Of a DNA stretch of 64,000 nucleotides, positions 14,401 to 26,400 are shown one piece after another. The position numbers and the translations under genes are program-made. The notes below the pieces were generated by a model. That model was given only the letters and a program-made list of their open reading frames with translations, was not told where the DNA came from and did not search any database. Positions within the stretch are counted from its first letter, which is position 1. Every line of letters starts with the position of its first letter. Source of the stretch: Branchiostoma floridae (Eukaryota; Chordata; Leptocardii; Amphioxiformes; Branchiostomatidae); the NCBI RefSeq assembly GCF_000003815.2, contig NC_049987.1, positions 22,558,516 to 22,622,515 of the forward strand. The letters are read 5' to 3'.

Positions 14401-17400
14401 GAGTCAATAATAAGAATTCCATTGCTGGAAGTGGAAATGCATATAAATGAGACAGCTGGGCAAGTGAAAAATTGGTTCGGGCATTAGTAAATTGTGCTTG
14501 CTCCATATAGGACAAATGAATTTTAGAATATTTGTCCAACCCTGTATGAGATATCTTCACCCACTGGCTGAGTGGAGTCAAATGGCCAAGTGGCAAGTTT
14601 TGACAAGTTTTATTTCAAGCATAGACTGTTCAGCATTGCAGCCGTAAATTGGCTGAATCGTGCCGAAATTTACAAACGTGAAAACAGCTGTGATAAAATC
14701 CGACTACCCTATATTTGGTACCTATGTGAGGCGGACCAAATATTTCCAAAACACTTAAATAATCTGATACAGCCCTTTATAAAATACTTATTAATAAATG
14801 ATTGAGTGTGATTGATTACCAATAGCCCTATAATGAGAGAGCCTAATCAAAAAAAGAAAAAAAGTTTGTTTACTGCTTCATGTGCTCTTCTCTCTGGGAG
14901 TCAATTTTTCCAAAAAAGCAGTCTTTCAGTTCTAGTTCTGAATGACCTTTGACCCATACAGCTGTGAGACACTGCAGGAGTAATCCAGTGTTTGGCAACC
15001 TTGAATTGACTCAATGACACGGAAAACAATTTTCACACACTGCGTGTGTCAGACATTTGGACTTATTGAGTATCTTTTTAACCTTCTCCTGTTGCCTAAC
15101 TCATATTAACCTAAACACATTTGGTGCCAAAAGACCAGACTTAAGCCAAGAGGTCATTAATACTCTTTGATGAACATTTTGTGCAATTGGCTCAGTGCAT
15201 TGCTTATCTCATTACCACTTAACGTTAGGGACAATGAATTGACTCAACGGAGCAAAAAGAAATGTTGTTGTTTTCTTTGGTGACATTTTGTGACGGCAAT
15301 TTCAGCTTTCCTTTCTCTCCTTTTTTGACAAACTGGCTGGTATTGGACATTTTAGGATTTTACAGAGGATTTTATGATTCACCTGAAGTTGAATTGACTC
15401 ACTGAAGGCGAAGCTAAACAATTTTTTTTTTGTCTTCCATGACAGACCTTTTGGCTTCCAAGGTCCTTTCTCTACTTCAATAATGGGCCAGTTTGCAGCT
15501 GACAGATATTTCAGGATTTTACAGACGATTTTACGATTAACTTGACCTTGAATTGACACAATGGAGCTAAAGAAAATTCTTAACCTTTTGTGACAGGCTG
15601 AGAGGGTTCCTTTCACTACTTTTTAATACACTATTTTATAGGTTATAGACATTTTGGAATTGGTTTAATCACCTTTTGACCTTGAATGGACTCAATGAAG
15701 TGAAGAAAATCGTTTTCTTTACATTTTGTGACACAAGTTTCGACTTTCAGGGTCCTTTTTCCACTTTTTTTGAGTTCGCAGCTGACAGACATTTCAGGAT
15801 TTTATAGACGATTTTACAATTCATTTGACCTTGAATTGACACAACAAAGACTTTCTTTACATTTTCTGACAGGAGGTTTGTCTTTCAGGGTCCTTTCTCT
15901 ACTTTTTAACAGCCGAGCTCACAGTTGACAGACGTTTCAGAATTTTATAGACGATTTTACAATTCATTTGACCTTGAATTGACACAACAAAGACTTTCTT
16001 TACATTTTCTGACAGGAGTTTCAGCTTTCAGGGTCCTTTCTCTACTTTTTAACAGCCGAGCTCACAGCTGACAGACACTTCAAGATTAATCACCACTTGA
16101 CCTTGAATTGGCACAATGAAGTGAACTGCCTTTCCTGAAGGTCACGGCAGGGTCCCTCCCCCAGTCCCTGACTCACTACTACTGAGAAACGCAAGCTGCC
16201 AGGGCTCGAAATACCACCTGCATATGCAGGTTAGTGCAGGTAAAATTGGAGCTGTGCATGTATTTCTGGTGTCTACCTGCACCTAACCTGCACTGGTCCA
16301 TGTACTGGGTTTTATATGAAAGTCATATGATGTAGATGTATGTAGATTGTTATTAGCTGCATTGACTGTTAGCACCTATTAAGTATAAAAGAAAAAGTAG
16401 CAATGGTTCCTCAACAATTTTAGTATGATCCATTCTTCCTAAATTCAGAGGGGTGCAGGTAAAATTTGTCTGGTGCAGGTAATTTCCAATGTTACCAGCA
16501 TCAGAAAAAAGTATTTCGAGCCCTGCTACTACTGAAACACAAGCTGCCAGCCGGCCAAATTTAGCCAGAGGATGTGGGACAAAGGTTTGACACTCTGCCA
16601 AACAAACACTTTACTGAGAATCGCTGGAAAGGTGCCAAGATGAGTCAGCCTTACACCAGATAAGCAACCAAAAATATCACATTGGGACTGGGGCTCCTCT
16701 TATCCACCGTGGTATTCAAAAATAGACAGATAATATATTTGAAATTAGAAAAAAAACTGTTACCTGTAACACCTGAACCATAAGGTGTGACTCATAATAA
16801 TTCTATCTATAGCTGAGTCAGTCTCATAGTTAGCAACCAAAAATATCACATTGGGACACTGGCTCGTTTTATCCAACAAGGTACAAACAGACAACAAATT
16901 CAAAAATAGAAATAAAACTGTTGCCTGTAACACCTGAAACATGTTATTTTAGGTGTGATGCATAATTATCTTATCTATAGCTGTCTCATAAAGCAACCTA
17001 AAATATCATATTGGGACACATTTTATCCAACAACTTGAAGTTACATTTTAACACACAATACATCCATTGAATAGAAAAAAAAACTGTTGCCTGTAACACC
17101 TGAAACATGTTATGTTAGACGTGACGCATGATTATTCTATCTATAGCTTACTCATAAAGCATAACAGGTCACATCAAATTAGTCGACTCAGTCACGTAAG
17201 CATAAGTGTTTCAGCTAACCTAGTAACATCAGAGCGGTGCACGTAGACATACACACTCAGGCTATTTATACTGTACAGCATTTCACCATGTTATGCTGAA
17301 AGTGACTGTGGCTAGTGCCCCTGTTTTAGTGGCAAGTAGTTGACCTATTTCACCACAATAATGACAAAGAACAAATACGACAAGCAGATAAGGCATGACA

Positions 17401-20400
17401 GCCTGGCAGGGTTGTCCTACCTGTAGAAAGCAAGGTGTTTTACCTGCGCTAATAAAAGGTGCGTTACCTGTGCTAGCAGGTCAGGGCTATCTGTTGGCTA
17501 TTAGGCACTCCTGTGTCCATGTGTCGCGAGGAAGGAGCCGTGCTCTCTGTCAACAGTTTGTACAGGATGGTGCTTTTGAGGTCCAGCGGTGGGCAGCTAC
17601 ATCTTCTGGCCTGCATCACCCACGGTACGTGCATCTGCGACGTTTTCATGTAGTGCGGCGGTTCCGACGACGTTCTGTGGTGGTACGACGGCGCCGCGGT
17701 GCTTGTCTGCCGGATTCTCGTATCGCCCATACTTGAGGAGAACATGTTTTCTATCTCCGGTGTGTTGTTGTTCTGTACTGGACTCTTCTCAGTGGCGTGT
17801 TGTTCTGTGCTTGTAGAATCCCACGCGTTGTGCTCAGCTCAGCTGTGAGTGTGACTCCGTCCCGTCAGTCTGGCCCACACAGCCCCACTGTGCCAGACAC
17901 ACACACGCCAGTGGCAGGAGTCCTTGAGCCGGTGACGTATGGAGGTCAATAGTCGAGCTGGCTCCGCCCACTGTTGTAAGCGGCTTGTTACGGGATGTCC
18001 TTGACTCCGAGTTCAACTCATATCCAATGTACGGATCAGTCCACTCCTCCAAACAGGGGGAGTACCTTATGCAAGCTTTTATCCTGATTCTTTAAATCCT
18101 GTAGCAAGCTTATTGTTTCCTATGGTTGTCTCTGTAACTGTGTCATCTACAAGATTGTGTTACAAGTGACCTGGTTTTCACAGTCCTCCCCACACCTGGA
18201 ACTAGAATAGGCTCAACCTCATTTGCATAAGTCCTTGAGATACCTGTGCAAGCCTCATGAATATTCATGAGCTTTTGTCTGGAGCAAGGCTGTTGTTAAG
18301 GAGATCACATTATCCCTGCGGAGAGATTTGCCGTATTAACCAGAGTTGACAGCTTGATAGAGCGGAGGTCACTGTTGACAGATAAAACGTTCCATTTGTC
18401 AGCCGAGACTCATTTTTACACCGTCTCGTTTATAAGCACAGCTGAATCGCGTCCCCCCCCCCCGTGTGAGTCACAAGGGAGTGATTCAGGCCTAATATGC
18501 AGGATTCCATTAAATGCTGATGGATTTATTAATGTACTCTAACATTCTAAAGCCTCAAGGTCAAGGGGAGTAAGGCATGACATTCCATCTTACCCCCCTC
18601 CCACACCAGACACAAAGCACCTCTGTGAATAGAAAGCTATAAAATGGAGCCAGGGATTGGGTAGATTTACAGTGGCTTTGTTGGTTAACAGCCACATGAT
18701 TGAGCAGTGAGGAAGCTTTTTCCTGCTGAATACTGTAAAAAAGAGAGCGAGTACAACAGAATAACGCAGGTGCAGGCATAACTGCCTGTGCGTGTTCCAG
18801 TCAACATCTCATCCAGAGGGCTTTCTCATGGGAAAAGTATGATACAATCTAAGAATAAAGCATGTTTCTGGGCTGGGGAATGCAAAACAAGTGTTTAATC
18901 TGTGATTTGCTGCTATAAAGGGCACCACGGGGCAGGATACGCCAGTGTTCTGACTGACCTTGACTGGTGAGGCGGGATCGACCGCCGCACTTCCTGACCC
19001 GTGCCTGACTAACAGACTCACCTGGCACCTGAACGGGCAACGTCCTGGGCGACGACCGACAGGTAAAACACCTGATAACCGAGAATAGCTCACCTTTCCA
19101 CGACCTGTTAATCAATGAGTTATTAATTAACCTGTATCAAGAGTTATCTGGTCTGTTTCGCGCAGGCACTGCCTTGGGCTGCACCTGCCACCCGAGACCT
19201 TGGCCTTGGGGCCTCGCGCTCTAAGTTTAATGGAACTGCTGGAGTGAATACTATCCTCAAGGTGACAGGAGACGTGACTAGGGTATCAAACGCCTCTGCC
19301 GCGTGCGCATCCTTGACACGTATGCTAGGAGCTACACAGCGATGGCGCAGGGAAACTGTAGGCGCAAGCTCGGGGAGGAAAATGATAACCTTAATGCACA
19401 CTTTGTCTAATCTCATGTTTGCCAAAACACTATAGAAGTCGAACTTTGTCTCTACATAGATTGTACAAACTCTGATATCTTGCTACAACCTCGGGTGAAA
19501 GCTGATAATTTTCCATATAAAACTTTCATGACAATTGCTGTTAGGAGTTGCTTTTTTACGATATACATTTGTAAAACTTTGTCTAATCATACATTACAGA
19601 AGATGAACTATGTCTCTGCATAGATTGTACAAACTCTGATATCTTGCTTTGTCCTCGGGTCAAAGCTGATAATTTTCCATATAAAACTTTCATGACAATT
19701 TGTGTAAGAGCTTTTTTAAGGTACACGTGTATACATTTGCAAAACTTTGTCTAATCATGAAAAAAGTTTCCAAAATCATATCCAGCTGCTTGAGTAACTG
19801 CTTTTTGGCATATCTTATTACCTGGATATCTGATCTTCATCCACGCACTTTTTAATAGACTATATTTGTATGTAACTTTACTCAGCTAACTATTATATTT
19901 TGTACTCTCTGAGGTCACCTCTGTCTGTAAACAATATTGTCTGCTGCATGTCTAGTGATAATAATGTTTATATGCATACATGTACACAAAGCCCATATCC
20001 GGCAGCGGCCTTGCCTTTTGACCAAGAAGTCCTAGCCTGGTATCCAGCCGTAATTATAGCTCCTCTTCGCAAATTTGAGAAGAGGAGAGAAGAGACTCGG
20101 GAGCTATAATTACGGCTGGATACCAGCAGGCTAAGAAGTCCTGAGTTTGAATCCGGCTGTGTCGCTCACCTGATATACACGCTACCAGAAAGGGTTGCAG
20201 TCCTTAGGATGGACGTTACTAGTAAGCTGTGGCCCATTGTTCATTGCACTTTATAATGTTTATATGCATACATGTACACAGAGCCTATATCCGCCAGTGT
20301 GCGTAGCGGCCCTGCCTTTTGACCAAGAAGTCCTGAGTTTGAATCCGGCTGTGTCGCTCACCTGACATGCACGCTACCGGAAAGGGTCGCAGTCCTTAGG

Positions 20401-23400
20401 ACGGGACGTTAAGCCAATTTGGCCAACTGTTCAGTGCACTTTATGATATCCATACATGTACACAAAGCCTATATCCGGCAGTGTGCGTAATAGCCAGAGC
20501 TGTCTCCAGTTTTGAATTTTTTTTTCTATACCGCTCATTGTTTGGGAGCCAAATATTGTTGATTTTCATTTGCTAATTATCATGAGTAACAGAATATATA
20601 CATTATTTTGGGAAAAAGATGAAATCATTACTGAGGGACAATAATACCTCCTTGCGTGCAAGTCCGACATTAAATTTCAATCTCAAGTGAAATGCCAACT
20701 TGAGAGCCTTTCCGTCCAGCCAGGTGGCTATAGAAACGACCTTGTTGGAAAGATTCGACCTTCTGGAATACTTAACAGTTATTAACCTTTATCCGCCAGG
20801 TAACCTTGAACAGTCAATTCCGAAAATATTGTATTTCATGAATAAATAAATAGTGGGCAGGATTGACAAGGCTGTATGAAGCAATTCAACCTTCCTTAAC
20901 CCTGTGATCAATAGAGATTGGTAGGCAAATGGCTACTTCAGGGTGTTTAATAATAATTTTCCTCATCCACTTAATTGGCATTTTGACTTTTCATCATTTC
21001 TCATTAATGAATTCTAACAGTAAACTGTTGTAGTTGTACTCACTATTGATAGCTGGGCAAGCAAGAATTATAAACATGATATACCACTGCAATGAAACTA
21101 TGTTTTTTGTGTGTATAATAAACAAACCTACACAGTCACATACGTTTGCACATCCCGACATCTACTTAACATCGTCTGTTGTTGTCTAGAAAATTCTTTT
21201 TACGTCGGCAAGAGACAATCATTAAAATGAGGAAACAATGGAAAGTCAAAATGTTGAATTAGCCAGAGATGAAACCAAAAGGTTAATTCCCACTATAAAC
21301 AAATGATATAAATTGCATCTTCACCATGTACCAGTCAATAGAGATAAATATGTCTCAGACATACAGACTTTAGATATTTTGGAACACATTATACAGCACT
21401 TAAAAACTGTTTTTCTCGAGTCTTTTGCAGTGGCATTTGCAGATGAGAGCATATTCTCCCAAAAAAAGACCTTGCAAGGACACTTGTCTACAACGGTAAA
21501 CAGCATAGAAAGGTCATTGTTGGATTTTGGAGAATGAATCAAGTGGGCCCAGAAAAAGAGACAATCATGTATTGAAAATGTCTTGAAATGTAACTTTCAC
21601 CTTTCTTGCCTGGCTTTTTTCTTGCCTGGCTTTTTTCTGTCTTCCAACTTGAGCCAATGAAAATGCAGAACGGCTCATGACATCAGCAAACGTGCGTTAC
21701 TTAAAAAATTGCCATTTCGTCATGCTCAGTGCAACAGTCTATGGCACTAGAAGATGAGGGTTTGTGTCCCACCTCGGAAGTTTTTTATCTCATCTTTTTT
21801 TCCATTTTAGACAAATATCTTCATAATTATATTTAACGCTTTCATCTTGCAAAAAGGGCATTGCACATTTGACAATCGGCTATTTCATTTCTTTTCCAAC
21901 GATTTTTCTCCCTTCGAAAGCACCCTGAATTTTCGTAAAATATGTGGTGGCCTTGCTAGCTCTAATTTTGTATCTGTATAATCCATTAACACTGATAAAG
22001 ACAAATCTGATGATGATGAAAGATGCATCTCTATCGACTGCCTATCTACCAAATACAATATCATCAACAGTGGGAAGGACATTAACGTTAATGGATATTA
22101 ACTGCCGACCATTCAAACCCGATCAATTTACTGTCAAATTGCCCAAGAAGATTACACTGGGGAGCGATTAAATCTGGTCGACGTCGACAGGTGGTCACTA
22201 TAGACACGATTCTGAAAGCTTGAATGTGTGAATGGAAAAATTTTCTGAGGACTACAAAGATGTTACATTTGCCAGGTGATCCTTATTTAGAGGAGGTAAC
22301 TACTACTGTTACAGTAACAGTTTTTATTGAACATGTTACAGTGCTCGAAAAAGTTTACGTCCAAAGGCTTAAGCTCATATATCGATCTGGACGGTTTCCT
22401 GCAAGGTAGTTTTGGCTAGCCCCGATGACCGTGACACGTGGCCATAACACTTCACAAGCAATTTGCTTCTGGTGAGAGGAAACAATTCACTCCTTCACTC
22501 CGTCTGTCTACAATCTGAACTTGGCATGAAAATCTATTTTTTTGTGTGTTAACTATAATCTAACAACAAAAATGAATAACATTGGTTTACAAATTTCAAT
22601 TGATTCAAATTTTTCCTTTTTCTTTGCAATGCCACAACCATCAATCATAGTTCATGCCTACCAAGGACTGCAATAGATATGTAAATTAGTATTTAATTAC
22701 CCCAAGAATGAGTGGGATGGACAAAAACTAAAAGCAGGAGATATCCCCACATGACTGTATAGGGTTGGACAAGTCCACTAAGTCCTATTGTCCCAGGCAA
22801 GTGAAAATGCCGAACAGGCAAGTTAGAATTTTTCCATTGAAACAGTCATGGCATCAAGAATTGGTCACACAGAAAAATAGAGCCAATAACAAGAGTTCCA
22901 TTGATGGAAGTGAAAATACATTTAGCAAAATGTCATTTAAATTTTGGACAAGTGAAAAGCTGGTATGGGCAAGTAAATTTTCTATGAACTTGCCCGATAG
23001 GACAAGCGAATTTTACTAATTTATATCCTTATTTAAGGCTTTAAGCCTTACTCACTTGTCCATCCCTGTCTCTAGCCTGGCTTAAAGACAAAAATGCACA
23101 CGAGGCACCCGCCCGCATATCATATCAGGCGAGGCCTCGCGCGTCGAACGTCACACACCGGCAACACCGTGTCCTCACATACGGTTCAAGGTGACAGAGC
23201 ATCATGGGATACCCGATCAGTCGCTTCTCAGAAAAACAACAAACAGTCGACTTCCCTCCGGCCATTGCAGCCTGACCTTGAGGGCCATAGAGGTCAAACT
23301 ACCGAAGACCTATCATTATGCGATAATTGTTCTTCAAAGCAACTGGTCGAGTTACTTTTATCTCTTAAATCAAGTGCAACTACAGAAAAAATTTAAAAAA

Positions 23401-26400
23401 AGATATTCAAATAGACAAATAGACAATAACATTTTAGTTGAAAAAGAACGTGTTTTGTGTTTTAGGTAAGATGCCTTGTGTGTCAGGGACTAGTCTTGAC
23501 CAGACCTGTCAACTTGAAGTGTTAATAATCACCAGGTGACCTTGGGAATACTATAGAGGCCGTTTGTTCTTGAAGCTATTAACAGATGGGCTTTGCTCTG
23601 TAAAAGTATATCAGTCTCAACAGATATACTTGTCTGTAATGCTGATTTTTCAAAAAGATAAGAAGAGATAAAATAAGAAAAACGTGTTGTGTACCACTTA
23701 ATTTTGACAAATTGACCCGACTGATCAAATTGGAATGTGAACATCCATAAACGTTGTACAAATTTGCTTGTCAATCGGATGAAAGGAGATAATCAAATTC
23801 TAAAAGACAGAACTGAACAACATAATATAATTACAAGAAGGATTTAGTTTTGAAGTTTTACTGAGATTTTCTCTGATTTAATTTTGGCTAAATGACCAAA
23901 CATCATCATGATTAAGTTGACCAAAAAATGCTATCAGGAAAGGTGGCTTTCCTATCTACAAATATGTTACAACATTGTTTATTGTTTTATTAACTCCTTT
24001 ATTAGCTGTCACATGTACATATAACTGCGACAGCTAATGTACTCTTCCAGGAGTAACAAAATTACACAGAAAACATGGACACTGGTCATAACATACATTA
24101 GCATATATGACATACCTAAATAAACATTCACTTACTTCCTTTTTTTAAGGTTTTCAAGCTATAAATTTGAAAGAAAACTTAAAGTGACGTTTGACCAGAG
24201 CTGCGAGAGTGAAGTGTAAAATATAATGTTATCAGGAAAACTTGCTTATCTTACAACATATCTAAGACACTTAAGAAATTCCTGAATTGTCAGGAAACAT
24301 TAGGAAACACTCATAATCAGTCTGGCTTTCCTATTGGAAAATATCATACAACATTCGTGAATGATAATGGTAAATATTTTCAGTATACATTTTGTCACCA
24401 ATTTGAAAATTTGTTTTCCCACAATAAATTGACTACAACTGCTTGAGGGAATTGGTAACATTATCAGGAAAACCTGGCTGTCCTAATTTGGAATTATTAT
24501 TAATACGATATTCCTGAATAATCATTAGATTCCTACATTAGATCTATGTTTAACAAGCTACAAATTTGAAAGAAAACTGACTTTTCCCCACAGTTTCTTA
24601 AACAGAGCTGTCACTGACTAGTTGTGAAAAACTGGTTTTCTTTGCAAATGTCTGTAGACTATCCTAAATTAATTTGTACTTTTGCATTTAACTATTTTGA
24701 ATTTGAAAGAAAGTGATGTCCCCCCCCCCCCGTTTGTTGACCAGAGCTTACACTGAGTGAGGTGTTAAAAAATGGCTTTTCTACGTATATTTTAGCAAAC
24801 ATCTTAAGACATTCCTGAAATGACATCTTTATACATGCTGAGCTAGGTACAAACTTGAAAGAAAGTGACTTTTTTCCCAAGGTTTCTTGACCAGAGCTGC
24901 CAAAGTTATGTTTTTATAACCTTGGCTTATCCGAAAAAAATGCAAATATCTTCAGACATTCCTAAATTACCATACTTCTACGCTTAATTTAAAAGAAAAG
25001 CGACTTTTTCCCCAGTTTCTTGACCGGAGCTGCCAGAGTTATGTTTTTATAACCTTGGCTTATCCGAAAAAATGCAAATAATGAAATATCTTCAGACATT
25101 CCTAAATTACCATACTTCTACGTTTAATTTGAAAGAAAAGCGACTTTTTCCAAGGTTTCTTGACCGCTGCCAGTGAGTGAGGTTTATATAACCTTATCTG
25201 GAAAGCCTTTTTTTCTTTGGCAAACCTCTTTAGACATTAATTTCAAATTATTATCAATACTTTTGCGTATGACTTTTCCCAAGGTTTCTTGACCATAGCG
25301 GCCAGTGAGTGAGGTGTTGATAACATTATCAGGAAAGGCCAGACCTCTGACCCTGACACCAAGTCAATGTTGGCATGACCTTGGGGTCAAAGGTGGCTCC
25401 TCAAGGTCAGCCAATCTGTTACAGAACACAAAAGAAATAGGCCTGACGGAAAATTCGAATTTTCCACTGGTTTAGGTAGCTCCTAAACTGGCACTATTAA
25501 CCTTTAGTGTCAAAAGATCCAGATACAATTTTTGTATAAAAAATTATGCATTCATATGATATATAAAGTAAAATCCAGACGTACTATCCAGAGCACATTC
25601 GTACAACAGTATCAAGTAATTGTTAAACAATGCAAAACTGGCCATGGGGAATACTGGTTGATCTATTTTACCAATGTGATTCTTAACAGAGCTTCAATTT
25701 ATAGGTGCAGATAATTTGCATTGGTTGTAGACACTCAGTTTTTATAGCAAGAAATTAAGAAATACCCTTTAGACTTCCTTGATCCTTCCACAAATTAAAT
25801 GTTACACATTATATAGACCTAAGAAATAACAGTTACTATGTTGTCCTAAAAAGTTGATCTTAAGTCGGAAACAGGACTTGTGCTTTTGAGATCAAGCACT
25901 GACTGCCACTGATTTTACTATTTCTGGAGTCATGAACAGCCGAAGCTGTCATTACAATATTTATATTTTGCCAAATTTAGGACAAGAACCAATTTATTCC
26001 CTTGACGTTGCCAGTGACAGATGTGAGAAACAAACAAAGTTGCCGCTGAAAGCGAGAAATGTCCACTCATTTGAAGGAAACCTTGCAAGTTCTAACACGA
26101 TTAGGGCCTATTAGAAGCCACTCTCACTGGCTAGCTTCTGTCCAAGGATAGAGGTCATTAACCTGTAAGGGGGCCAATGACCTGCAGCTGTGTATCAGAT
26201 TACAGAACGTTGTAACCACAGACTACCAGCACACTCAAGGTGACCATGCCAGCATCAATGGAAGATAACATTCAAAAGATTTAGCAATTCTGACAAAAAT
26301 GTTTGAAATCCAAAGCTTTCTATGATAGCACATGTGGTACAACAGATGCCACCACTAGGTAAGGATATCTACATGCACAGCGAGAGAAATACGATATTTC

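Noticed and set aside
20125-20200. tRNA gene suggested by GAGTTTGAATCC
   Set aside because: No acceptor stem or cloverleaf; present in duplicated SINE-like units.
23094-23396. CpG-rich 100-codon frame
   Set aside because: No recognisable protein and no splice context; more likely intronic DNA with a few CpGs.
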